Positions 1 to 8,090 of a stretch of 64,000 nt of DNA are shown piece by piece (position 1 is the first letter of the stretch; every line of letters starts with the position of its first letter). Made by a program: the position numbers and the translations under genes. The stretch is taken from NCBI GenBank assembly GCA_964425755.1, contig CAYRNY010000013.1, forward strand, positions 62,001 to 126,000. Reading direction: 5' to 3'. The stretch comes from CAYRNY01 sp964425755 (GTDB taxonomy: Bacteria; Chloroflexota; Anaerolineae; Aggregatilineales; Aggregatilineaceae). Below the pieces are notes generated by a model that saw only the letters and a list, made by a program, of their open reading frames with translations, had not been told where the DNA came from and searched no databases.

Positions 1-691
1 TGCCAAACGGGACCGTATAGGTGTCGTAGCCAAGCTCAACGCCTTCTTCGAGCAGTTGGTGAATGATGCTGCGCCCGTTGACGTTGCCGGACAGGAAGCA
101 CAGGATGTTGCGGCGCTGGAGTTCGCGCACGATTTTGACCGCGACCTCGTTTGACTTGGCCGCGCCGACGATCGCCGCGAAACCGGGCATACGCCCGTCC
201 ACAAGCTGAATACCCCAGGTCCGAAGCTGGATATCGTCGATCGGACCATTGAGACGCCCGTGCAGGCCGTCATCACCGCTGCCGTTATCCGGGCTGGTGA
301 AGCTGGTTCCGGTGCCGCCAGCGAGGTGAACGCCCTCAAGCGGTTCCGGTTGCAGACCGTACACGAAGCGGATTGCCTCGATGGTCTCGGCAGCGAGCAG
401 GGTCGCCATGCCACAGTCCAACGTTTCGCCCAGGTATGGCGTCCAGTGGTTGTCGGACGGGAGAGGGTGCAGGAGATCGCGCGCGTGTTGCAGGACCGAC
501 TCAAGTTGCCCGATGGTTTCCACTTCCCAGCCGGTCATGCCGAAGATCAGCGGCAGGTAGTACGCGGTGTTTGGGAAGGTGACCGGGGTGTCTGGCCCTT
601 TTTCTGCCAGTGCCCGCTGCAGCATGAGTTCGGCTTCGTTAACGAGTGCGTTGGCACCGCGTATCGCGCGGGTTGCAATATAACGAGACAT
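1..691 (-). CDS. acsB: Acetyl-CoA synthase (AcsB), N-terminal 230 residues; runs off the left edge
   Basis: The open frame runs from ATG at 691 to the window edge without a stop. It begins MSRYIATRAIRGAN and continues with PDTPVTFPNTAYYLPLIFGM and SGNVNGRSIIHQLLEEGVEL, the N-terminal domain of the ACS subunit of CO dehydrogenase/acetyl-CoA synthase, which binds the CODH partner. The C-terminal A-cluster domain, which makes acetyl-CoA from a methyl group, CO and CoA, lies outside the window. A full AGGAGG Shine-Dalgarno sits 9 bases before the ATG and begins right after the acsA stop (13 bases between genes), so the two genes are almost certainly co-transcribed. Identification is from family recall of this N-terminus; the active-site half cannot be seen. 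Confidence 0.9.
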   Translation of the reverse strand, partial: MSRYIATRAIRGANALVNEAELMLQRALAEKGPDTPVTFPNTAYYLPLIFGMTGWEVETIGQLESVLQHARDLLHPLPSDNHWTPYLGETLDCGMATLLAAETIEAIRFVYGLQPEPLEGVHLAGGTGTSFTSPDNGSGDDGLHGRLNGPIDDIQLRTWGIQLVDGRMPGFAAIVGAAKSNEVAVKIVRELQRRNILCFLSGNVNGRSIIHQLLEEGVELGYDTYTVPFG

Positions 692-704
692 AAGATGCGA
701 CCTC

Positions 705-2732
705 CTATGTGTTGGCCGGGCCGTAGATCGCGGCCAGCCGTTCGTCTACCGGGAGTGCGTCCAGTTCGCGCATGCGCGCATCGCCACTACGCCCGAAGCG
801 GTTCGGATCGTAGGCCGGCAGCCCGAGATCGGCGCGTTTCTGGTCGATGTGCGCCAGCGTGCGGCGGATCATCTCTTGCGCGTCGGCGACGAATTCCATC
901 TTGCCGCCGTAAAGCTCTTCCCATCCCGCGCTGATGTAGTTCTGCACGATGTCGCTGTCGGATACGCGGTCGGGCATCCCGCTGACCGGCGAGGTGCCGC
1001 CGAAGATCACGTACGCGCCGGATGCGACACAGTAGGTGCCGATCGAGAGCGCTTTCTCGCTCATCCATTCGGGCGCAAGCCCGACGGCAGGCACCTGGTC
1101 GATATCATCGCCCAGGCCGCCCTCTTCGACCATCTGCGTCAGCACGGTGAGGATGCGCGTGTTGTCGACGCACGATCCCATATGTAGCACGGGCGGAATC
1201 CCGACCGTTTCGCAGATTTCGCGCAGTCCCGGCCCGACCTGGTCCAACCCCGCTTCGCCCAGCAGCAGGCCGAGCTTGGCGCTGGCGATCGCGCCGCAGC
1301 CGGTCTCGACGATCAACACGTCTTGTTTGAGCAGTTCTTGGGTCACAAACGTGTGCAGGTAGTCATGGCGGCTGCGCGGGTTGTTGCAGCCGACAATCGC
1401 CGCCACGCCGCGAATACGACCGCTCATGATCGCGTCATTCAGCGGGCGGAACGACGCCCGGTAGGTGCCGCCTAGCATGTAGTTGATGTATTCGTGTGAA
1501 AACCCGGGGACCAGATCCTCGCGGACATCGGGGATCTGCGTCTCGCCGCGATGCTTGAAGTTGTCGATCGCGTGGCGCAGAATGTCTTTGGCGATCGTCA
1601 GGGCGCGATGTTCGTCGAACTCGATGTGCGTCGCGCCCTTGATTTTGACTTTGGGCGACGTGGTGATCACCTGCGTGTGGAAGTTGCTCGCCAGGTCGAC
1701 CAGCGCCTGCATGATGCACTGCACGTCGACGACCATCGCTTCAACCGCGCCGGTCAGGATCGCAAGTTCCTGTTGCAGGAAGTTACCCGCTGCCGGGATG
1801 CCCTGGCGCATGAGGATCTCGTTCGCCGTGCAGCAGATCCCTGACAGGTTGACGCCTTTCGCGCCGGCAGCTTTCGCGTATTCGATGATCTCCGGCGTCT
1901 GGGACGCGGCGACGATCATCTCGCTGAGCGTGGGTTCGTGCCCGTGAACAACGACGTTCACCATGTCCTCTTTGAGCACACCGAGATTGGCCTGGCCCAA
2001 CACCGGGGCAGGGGTCCCGAACAGGATGTCGGAGACGTCAGTGGCGATCATGCTGCCACCCCAACCATCGGAGAGCGCGGTACGGATGGCGTGTTCGAGG
2101 ATGTGCTCCGGGTCCTGGTCGTCGCCGATGTGGGTGCGGTGCAGGGCTTCGACGACTTCGCGGTCCACGCCGCGCGGGACAACGCCGTGCTGTGCCCAGC
2201 GTTCCTGGCGTTTCTTGGGCGCGCGGATCACGGGGGCGACGGTGCCTTTCTGCTGCCCGAATTGGGCCATATACAGGTCGGCGAGGTCGTTGGCGATCTC
2301 TTCGGGTGCGCGGCCTTCGATTGGGATGTCGTAATAGCGGGCCACCGTGCGGAGCTTGGCGATATCGCGGATCACATACCCTTCCGCCTCGCCATTAGCA
2401 ACCGCCTTGAGCGTGAACGCCATGTCGCGGCCATGATCGGAGTGTGCGGCAGCCCCGGCTGCGATCGCGCGGATGAGGTTGCGGGCCTGGATGGTGTCGA
2501 TGGTCGCGCCGCAGATGCCGGTTTGACCGTCCTTAGTGAGCCGGCAGGGGCCCATGCCACAGAGTTTGCAGCACATTCCCGCGGAACCGATGTTGCAGGG
2601 GGTGAGGTCATCTGCCCGTGTGAATGCGGTTGTCAGGCCCAGTTTATTGGCCCGAGCCAGCATTTCCTGGGCAGCGGGGTCGACAGAGTATTCTTCAGGG
2701 GTACGTTGTTTTTTAGCCATCGTCTGCGTCAT
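705..2732 (-). CDS. acsA: Ni-Fe carbon monoxide dehydrogenase catalytic subunit
   Basis: The 675-residue protein matches the usual length of AcsA/CooS. It oxidises CO to CO2, or reduces CO2 to CO for the acetyl-CoA synthase encoded next door. The N-terminal cysteine cluster (C46, C54, C55, C58, C63, C74; GMCCKLCGMGPCRL) holds the B and D Fe-S clusters. Later motifs GCNNPRSRHDY, VETGCGAIASAK, GSCVDNTR and GTYCVASGAYVIFGG supply C-cluster ligands. The start was set at MTQTMAKKQ (2732) because AAGAG lies 6 bases upstream and the family homology begins there; a second ATG four codons in (2720) is an alternative, with GAGG 12 bases before it. The start overlaps the end of the HMA-like gene by 20 bases, which suggests translational coupling. 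Direct adjacency to acsB favours the AcsA role over a solitary CooS. Confidence 0.95.
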   Translation of the reverse strand: MTQTMAKKQRTPEEYSVDPAAQEMLARANKLGLTTAFTRADDLTPCNIGSAGMCCKLCGMGPCRLTKDGQTGICGATIDTIQARNLIRAIAAGAAAHSDHGRDMAFTLKAVANGEAEGYVIRDIAKLRTVARYYDIPIEGRAPEEIANDLADLYMAQFGQQKGTVAPVIRAPKKRQERWAQHGVVPRGVDREVVEALHRTHIGDDQDPEHILEHAIRTALSDGWGGSMIATDVSDILFGTPAPVLGQANLGVLKEDMVNVVVHGHEPTLSEMIVAASQTPEIIEYAKAAGAKGVNLSGICCTANEILMRQGIPAAGNFLQQELAILTGAVEAMVVDVQCIMQALVDLASNFHTQVITTSPKVKIKGATHIEFDEHRALTIAKDILRHAIDNFKHRGETQIPDVREDLVPGFSHEYINYMLGGTYRASFRPLNDAIMSGRIRGVAAIVGCNNPRSRHDYLHTFVTQELLKQDVLIVETGCGAIASAKLGLLLGEAGLDQVGPGLREICETVGIPPVLHMGSCVDNTRILTVLTQMVEEGGLGDDIDQVPAVGLAPEWMSEKALSIGTYCVASGAYVIFGGTSPVSGMPDRVSDSDIVQNYISAGWEELYGGKMEFVADAQEMIRRTLAHIDQKRADLGLPAYDPNRFGRSGDARMRELDALPVDERLAAIYGPANT

Positions 2733-3120
2733 CCTCGACTCTTGGTGATTGAAGGACACCCATGCCGGGACATGGCCACAGCGCGCGCCCGGCAGTTGTG
2801 ATCGTCTGCGCGAAACTGACAACAGATTGCGTGTGTTCGTAAACGGCAGTATGGCGGGCAAACGGCTGCATGATAGTATCTGGTTGGTAGGCTGAGGGTT
2901 CTACGGGAATGGCGGGCTCGCCGGTGTATCCGGCGTCCTCGAGCGCAGCACGGATCGTGTCCGCATCGGTCACGGCGGGATCGAAAGTGACCAGCACGCG
3001 GTACAGGCTGCTGCTGGCGACGACGTCTTCAACCCCCGGCAGTTGCAGAAGGATTCTGCGAACTTCGGCCACATGATGATCGGCGTACATGGCAGGCAGC
3101 GTTAAATCCAATTGACTCAT
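2713..3120 (-). CDS. Small HMA-fold protein lacking CxxC, coupled to CO dehydrogenase
   Basis: This is a 135-residue protein with GGAG 8 bases before the ATG. Residues 1-70 look like a ferredoxin-like heavy-metal-associated domain: LQLPGVEDVVASSSLYRVLV, then VTDADTIRAALEDAGYTGE. The metal-binding MxCxxC loop is replaced by MYADHHV, so it cannot bind copper in the usual way; the adjacent His-His pair may bind another metal. A C-terminal extension of about 65 residues ends with WPCPGMGVLQSPRV. The last 20 bases overlap the acsA start, and the gene is first in the acs transcript as seen here. A role in nickel handling or redox sensing for CODH is my inference from position only; no family function is known to me. 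Confidence 0.7.
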   Translation of the reverse strand: MSQLDLTLPAMYADHHVAEVRRILLQLPGVEDVVASSSLYRVLVTFDPAVTDADTIRAALEDAGYTGEPAIPVEPSAYQPDTIMQPFARHTAVYEHTQSVVSFAQTITTAGRALWPCPGMGVLQSPRVEDDADDG

Positions 3121-3182
3121 AAAAAACACTCCTTCACTATTGAATGTGCAATACATCAATTGAGATTTCAACAACACATCTG

Positions 3183-3247
3183 ATTATAAAAGCGTATTAA
3201 CGCGCTTGGTAAAATTCGAATACTGTTCAGCTTATTGATACGATCAA
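3183..3247 (-). promoter_or_regulatory. Promoter of the HMA-acsA-acsB transcript with two palindromes
   Basis: Read on the minus strand, TATAAT (3183-3188) lies 18 bases after TTACCA (3207-3212). The spacer is occupied by an imperfect 18-bp palindrome (3190-3207, arms AAGCG/CGCTT around TTAA), placed where a repressor would block polymerase. A perfect 13-bp palindrome TTGATACGATCAA (3235-3247) is centred about 65 bases upstream of the expected start. It is one base short of the classic CRP/FNR spacing TTGAT-N4-ATCAA. The rest of the 419-base gap to cofE (3121-3539) is AT-richer and holds a separated inverted repeat CAAGTGA (3267-3273)/TCACTTG (3302-3308), but no gene. Confidence 0.5.
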
Positions 3248-3539
3248 GCATCTTAGGCCTTTAGCGCAAGTGAATTTGAGCACTAATGATGTATTCAATT
3301 GTCACTTGTTGTCTGCGTTGAGGACTGCAATGGGGAGCATGTGGGTTAGCAGCACGGTCTTGAAACTGCTGTGTCCAACGGCGCGTTCCTGGCTGCGCAC
3401 TTGAAATCGAAAGGGTTTGAACTTAACCTATAAACACCTGCAATATATAACGCATTTTACCATGATTCGCGCTATCATACGCGGGCGCGGAAGCCAGAGC
3501 CGCGCTCGTTACCTTGCTCGCGGAGAAAATGAGGAGTTC

Positions 3540-4334
3540 ATGTACGTCACTACCGTTCAAACGCCGGTTATCGAGAGCGGACAAGACCTGTTCCCCGTTT
3601 TTGTCGATAGTCTGGGCGGTGCGCTTGAAGAACGAACGATTGTCTGTGTAACGTCGAAAGTTGTGGCGGTCGAACAGGGCCGCGTCGTCAAGCTGGCGGA
3701 CGTCCAACCGTCGGCGCAGGCGTTCGAACTCAAATCTGAGCGGATCACCGATGACCCGGAACACGCGGCTCAATTTGCCGAGCTGGTCTTGCGCGAAGCG
3801 GATCGCGTGTTCGACCATTTGAGCGAACCGGGATACGTCTTTTTGACGTTGAAAGACAACATCCTGCTGGCGAACTCAGGGATCGATCTGTCGAACATCC
3901 CCCAGGGCTACGCGGTACTGTGGCCTGAGCAGCCCTGGGCGTGGGCTGAGCGGTTCCGGCAGCGTCTGCGCGCGCAGTACCAGGTCGACGAACTGGGTGT
4001 GCTGCTGACCGATTCGCACGTCAAACCGCTGCGGCGCGGCGTGACCGGGGTCGCGGTCGCTTACGCCGGTTTTGTCGGTGTGGAGAGCGCGATCGGCGAG
4101 CAAGACCTCTACGGAAACATCCTCAAGTTCACCGAGCGCGCGGTCGCGGACTCGCTGGCGGCGACGGCGGTCTTCATGATCGGTGAGTCGGCGGAGCGCA
4201 CGCCGTTCGCCCTGATTCAGGACCCCCCGGTGACGTTTACCGATACCCCGCCCGATCCGGCTGATTTGTATTTCGCACCGAAGTATGACCTCTATGCCGG
4301 GATTTATAATTCGAGTTTTGGTAAAGCAGAATGA
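3540..4334 (+). CDS. CofE-like gamma-glutamyl ligase
   Basis: The 264-residue protein resembles coenzyme F420-0:gamma-glutamyl ligase and the related bacterial 'folate metabolism gamma-glutamate ligase' group. The N-terminal region VQTPVIESGQDL, then RTIVCVTSKVVAVEQGRVV, matches the family's entry motif, and GVTGVAVAYAGFVGVES with a downstream D/N-rich stretch matches its middle region. The start is ATG 3540 with GAGGAG about 4 bases upstream; a longer frame upstream lacks similarity. The next gene, mobA, begins about 30 bases later. No F420-biosynthesis or F420-dependent gene is seen in the window, so whether the substrate is F420-0 or a folate is open. Confidence 0.75.
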   Translation: MYVTTVQTPVIESGQDLFPVFVDSLGGALEERTIVCVTSKVVAVEQGRVVKLADVQPSAQAFELKSERITDDPEHAAQFAELVLREADRVFDHLSEPGYVFLTLKDNILLANSGIDLSNIPQGYAVLWPEQPWAWAERFRQRLRAQYQVDELGVLLTDSHVKPLRRGVTGVAVAYAGFVGVESAIGEQDLYGNILKFTERAVADSLAATAVFMIGESAERTPFALIQDPPVTFTDTPPDPADLYFAPKYDLYAGIYNSSFGKAE

Positions 4335-4367
4335 TGAGCCTCGAAAGTTGGACGGGATGATGTGGTG

Positions 4368-4976
4368 ATGGCAGGACTGACAGCCGCGATTCTGGCGGGG
4401 GGCAAGAGCACGCGCATGGGGACCGACAAGGCGTTCGTGATGCTAGCCGGGCGGCCCCTGATCCGGCACGTGCTCGACCGGCTAGCCCAGGTGGACGCGG
4501 TCCGCGAAACGCTGGTGATCACCAATCGCCCCGACGATTACGCGTTTCTGGGGCTGCCGTGTGTCACCGACCGCGTCCCCGGTAAGGGCACGCTGGGCGG
4601 CATCTACACCGCGCTGGATGCCAGCCGCCACGATTACGTGTTGGTGGTGGCGTGTGATATGCCGCTGATCAGCCCGCCGTTGCTGGCGCATATGGCAGGG
4701 TTGTGCGAGGCGACGCCGCCGCATGACGTCATCGTGCCGCGTGTCGCGGGGTTCCCGCAAGGCGTCCACGCGATTTACAGCGCGCGCTGCAAGACCGCGA
4801 TCAACGAGGCGATCGCAGCCGACCGGCTCAAGGTGATTGGGTTTTACGACCGGGTTCGCGTGCGGTATCTTGATGAGGCAGAATATGCGCCCTTTGACCC
4901 GCACGGACGCTCGTTTTTTAACGTCAACACGCCGGACGATCTCGACATGGCGCGCCAGTTGCTCGGCGAGGAATAG
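4368..4976 (+). CDS. mobA: Molybdenum cofactor guanylyltransferase
   Basis: This 202-residue protein has the nucleotidyltransferase signature LAGGKSTRMGTDKA at residues 9-22, and VACDMPLI supplying the metal-binding Asp. MobA joins GMP to molybdopterin to make the guanine dinucleotide form used by formate dehydrogenases of the DMSO reductase family. ATG 4368 was chosen over two in-frame GTG codons (4362, 4365) because the conserved glycine-rich loop sits only a few residues downstream. No clear Shine-Dalgarno is visible. It lies between the CofE-like gene and fdhD on the same strand, consistent with service to the formate dehydrogenase at 38-43 kb. Confidence 0.9.
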   Translation: MAGLTAAILAGGKSTRMGTDKAFVMLAGRPLIRHVLDRLAQVDAVRETLVITNRPDDYAFLGLPCVTDRVPGKGTLGGIYTALDASRHDYVLVVACDMPLISPPLLAHMAGLCEATPPHDVIVPRVAGFPQGVHAIYSARCKTAINEAIAADRLKVIGFYDRVRVRYLDEAEYAPFDPHGRSFFNVNTPDDLDMARQLLGEE

Positions 4977-5085
4977 CGGGCGTTCCCGGCTGCATGATGC
5001 GCGTCTTCAAGGTAGCACGTGATGTGTTTCCCGCAGCGCCTGCTTCGTCCACATCCTGGATTTCGATCGAGCGAGATATAGATCA

Positions 5086-5928
5086 ATGACATGGATACCG
5101 ACAATGATCCCACCATCGCGGCCCGTCTCTTTAAACTCGCGTGAAGGCATCGCGCCCCAGCGCTACTGGACCGTTAACTTCCTGCGATCCGGCCCGGACC
5201 GGGTGCAGGCTGTGGATGCCGGTGTGATCGAGGAAAGCTCGGTCAGCATCTACGTCAATGCCCAAGAGGTCGCCACGCTGATGTGCAGCCCGGTGGAGCT
5301 GGAGACACTCGCGCTGGGTTATCTGTTTAACGAAAACGTGATCACAACGCTGGACGACGTGCGCCTGATCAAGACGAACGCCAGCGCCACGTCGATCGAT
5401 GTGTATTTGCACCACGCGCAGTTTGACCTGCCGCGACGGATGCTGCTCACGACGGGGTGCGGGCGAAACGCCATCTACGAGGTGCTGCACGATTCGCTGC
5501 CGGCGTTGGATACCGCTTTTGCCATCACGCCGGATGACCTGCTCGCGCGGATGCTGGATTTACGTCGCGCCGCGCAGTTGTACCGGCGTGCCGGCGGCGT
5601 GCATACGTCGCTGCTGTGCACGGCGGATGACGTGTTGCTCAGCGCGGAAGACGTGAGCCGTCACAATACGCTCGACCGGCTGGCGGGAAAGGTCCTGCAA
5701 CAGCGACACAGCACTCGCGACCGTATCTTGCTCACCAGCGGGCGTATCAGCTCGGAAATGGTGGTCAAGGCGCGGCGCATGGAAGTGCCGATCGTCGCGA
5801 GCCGGTCGTCGCCGACCAGCCTGGCGGTTACGTATGCGCAGCACTGGCAGATCAGCGTGATCGGCTACGTGCGGCGGCATCACCTGCGCGTCTACACGCA
5901 CCCGCAGCGCCTGGGGATTGGCTCATAG
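5086..5928 (+). CDS. fdhD: Formate dehydrogenase accessory sulfurtransferase FdhD
   Basis: This 280-residue protein belongs to the FdhD/NarQ family, which passes sulfur from a cysteine desulfurase to the Mo/W-bis-PGD cofactor of formate dehydrogenase. Recognised segments are EVATLMCSPVELETLALGYL (residues 61-80), the sulfur-relay region LLTTGCGRNAIYE (C125), and GGVHTSLLC with DVSRHNTLDRLAGK. Many homologues, including E. coli FdhD, carry two cysteines in the relay loop (CxxC); here only C125 is present. The C-terminal region SGRISSEMVVKARRMEVPIVASRS is typical. ATG 5086 is the first start in frame; its ribosome site is weak. It pairs functionally with the UGA-containing fdhA far downstream. 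Confidence 0.92.
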   Translation: MTWIPTMIPPSRPVSLNSREGIAPQRYWTVNFLRSGPDRVQAVDAGVIEESSVSIYVNAQEVATLMCSPVELETLALGYLFNENVITTLDDVRLIKTNASATSIDVYLHHAQFDLPRRMLLTTGCGRNAIYEVLHDSLPALDTAFAITPDDLLARMLDLRRAAQLYRRAGGVHTSLLCTADDVLLSAEDVSRHNTLDRLAGKVLQQRHSTRDRILLTSGRISSEMVVKARRMEVPIVASRSSPTSLAVTYAQHWQISVIGYVRRHHLRVYTHPQRLGIGS

Positions 5929-6252
5929 GCAGGGACAGGCTTACAATCGCTGAAGCTGGACGATGTGATAAGGCAGCGTATACAGCGGGGTCGGGCGCGG
6001 GTTGAGGGGCTGCCGGAATGTGAAACGTACCGGGTGGCAAGGGGTGCACATGTGTATGTGTAGTCGTCCACGGGTTCTTTGATCACCTGGTGTTGTGGTT
6101 TTCGCGCGGGTAGATCACCATCCCCCTGCACATAGCCTATGCTGCAGGGGCTTATCGTTGGTCGCGCGGGACGTGGCACGATTTGAGGCTGCAAAATCCG
6201 CTGCGGTTGGGTAGACTGTAGCGACTTATCTGTATACAGTAGTGTAGGAACT
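5929..6252. other. Intergenic region between fdhD and the ABC exporter
   Basis: No gene is seen in these 324 bases. A stem-loop with 8-bp arms, CCCCTGCA (6123-6130)/TGCAGGGG (6143-6150), could act as a weak terminator for the mobA-fdhD unit, although no T tract follows. A perfect 10-bp palindrome, CTGTATACAG (6230-6239), lies 13 bases before the ABC exporter start and resembles operators of GntR- or MarR-type repressors. Confidence 0.4.
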
Positions 6253-8085
6253 ATGGCTGCTGAATTTGTCATCCAAAATGCTGAGTCCACAGATCGCAGC
6301 AGTCCGCTGCGATACATTTTGTCGCATGTGCGGCGACATCCGATTTACTTGCTGTTGCTGGTAATCGGTGCATTTAGTAATGCTGCGCTGGCGTCGGTTG
6401 TGCCGATTCTGACCGGGCGCGGAGTGGATGCGATCATCGAGCGTTCCGATCTGGCGTATGTCGGCGTGATCGCGCTGACGATCATCGGTACGCAGTTGGT
6501 ACGCGGCGTGGTGCAGTTCGTGCGCAACTTCGCTTCGGAGACGTTCGCGCAGCGCATCGAGCGCGACGTGCGCGACGAGCTGTACGTTAACCTGTTGGGC
6601 AAGAGTATGTCGTTTCATGACTTTCAGCCGGTGGGGGAGATCATGGCGCGCGTCACAAATGACGTGCGCGAGATCAACCTGATGATGAATCCCGGCGTCA
6701 ACCTGATCATCGGATCGGGCATGTTTTTGCTGCTGCCGCTGCTTTCCGCGCCGACCATTTATCCCTCGCTGGTCCTGACGCCTGCCGTGTTTATTCTGGC
6801 GTACGTGGTGGCACAGTACTATTACGTGCGCGCGCTGCATCGCGTGGCCCAGGAGGTACGCGCCAGCTTCGGCCAGATGAACGCCCGTTTAGCGGAAATT
6901 CTCGACGGCATCGAAGTGGTCAAGGGCACGGCCCAGGAGCAGGGCGAGATCAACCGCTTCAACACGCTGGTGGATCGCGTGCGTGGGTGGTTTGTGATGC
7001 AAGGCGATATCGAGGCGCGCTACCTGCCGATCCTGCTGATGGGGCTGGCATTTGTGGGCGGCTTCACCCACGCGGCGTATCTCTACCGGGCCGGCACGAT
7101 CCGCGCCGGGGATGTGGTCGCGTTTATGGGACAGCTTTACCTGTTCACGTTCCCGGTCTTCACGTCGATCTTTTCCTTCACGCGCGTGGCGTCGGGGGTC
7201 GCCAGCGCCGAGCGCATCTTGAAGATTCTGGTGGCGCGCACGGACCTTGATCGCAACGAGGCGGGACGTGACGGGCCGCTCGACGGCACGGTGACTTTCG
7301 AGCATGTAGATTTCAGCTATCTGGATGGACGCCCGGTGCTGCGTGATGTGTCGTTTTCCATCAAGCCGGGACAGACGGTCGCGATTGTCGGGCAGACCGG
7401 GTCCGGCAAAAGCACGCTGACCAAGCTGATCAACCGCACGTATGACGTCGACGCGGGGCGCGTACTTGTAGACGGTGTGGACGTGCGCGAGTGGAGTCTG
7501 GCCGCGCTGCGCTCGCAGATCAGCATCATCGAGCAGGAAGTGTTCCTGTTCAGCCGCACGATCGCGGAGAATATCAGCTTCGGCAGGCCGGACGCCACGC
7601 GAGAGGAGATCGAGGACGCGGCGAAAAAAGCGCAGGCGCACGAGTTCATCATGAGCTTCCCCGGTGGCTACGACACGCGGATCGGGCAGCGCGGCGTAAC
7701 GCTCAGCGGCGGGCAGCGCCAACGCCTGGCGATCGCGCGTGCGTTCCTGGCTAATCCGCGCGTGCTGATCCTGGACGACAGTACCAGCGCGATCGACAGC
7801 GCGACCGAGGACCGCATCCAGAAGGCGATCTGGGCCGCGGCAAAAGGGCGCACGACGATCTTGATCACGCACCGCCTGTCTCAGATCCGTTGGGCCGACC
7901 ACATCCTGGTGATGCGCCAGGGGCGCATCGCCGCGCAGGGGACGCATGAGAAGTTGCTGCGCGAGTCGGAGCCGTATCGCCGCATTTTCGCGCGGTTTGA
8001 TGACGATGAAGACGATCCGGTGCAGGATGAGCACGTGCCGACGGCAGACGACGGACGCATGCACGGACGCACGCTGAAGGACTGA
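6253..8085 (+). CDS. ABC exporter half-transporter, subunit with degenerate Walker B
   Basis: This 610-residue exporter subunit has six membrane helices (about 25-310) followed by a nucleotide-binding domain. Walker A is GQTGSGKST (residues 380-388) and the signature is LSGGQ (484-488). Walker B reads LILDDST, so the catalytic glutamate is replaced by Asp509. The next gene encodes the partner, and the two are 5 bases apart. In heterodimeric exporters such as TM287/288 or BmrCD, one ATP site is inactive. Here the degenerate site would use this Walker B with the partner's altered signature, while this subunit's intact LSGGQ serves the active site. Substrate is unknown; drugs, lipids or peptides are possible. 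Confidence 0.9.
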   Translation: MAAEFVIQNAESTDRSSPLRYILSHVRRHPIYLLLLVIGAFSNAALASVVPILTGRGVDAIIERSDLAYVGVIALTIIGTQLVRGVVQFVRNFASETFAQRIERDVRDELYVNLLGKSMSFHDFQPVGEIMARVTNDVREINLMMNPGVNLIIGSGMFLLLPLLSAPTIYPSLVLTPAVFILAYVVAQYYYVRALHRVAQEVRASFGQMNARLAEILDGIEVVKGTAQEQGEINRFNTLVDRVRGWFVMQGDIEARYLPILLMGLAFVGGFTHAAYLYRAGTIRAGDVVAFMGQLYLFTFPVFTSIFSFTRVASGVASAERILKILVARTDLDRNEAGRDGPLDGTVTFEHVDFSYLDGRPVLRDVSFSIKPGQTVAIVGQTGSGKSTLTKLINRTYDVDAGRVLVDGVDVREWSLAALRSQISIIEQEVFLFSRTIAENISFGRPDATREEIEDAAKKAQAHEFIMSFPGGYDTRIGQRGVTLSGGQRQRLAIARAFLANPRVLILDDSTSAIDSATEDRIQKAIWAAAKGRTTILITHRLSQIRWADHILVMRQGRIAAQGTHEKLLRESEPYRRIFARFDDDEDDPVQDEHVPTADDGRMHGRTLKD

Positions 8086-8090
8086 GGGTT

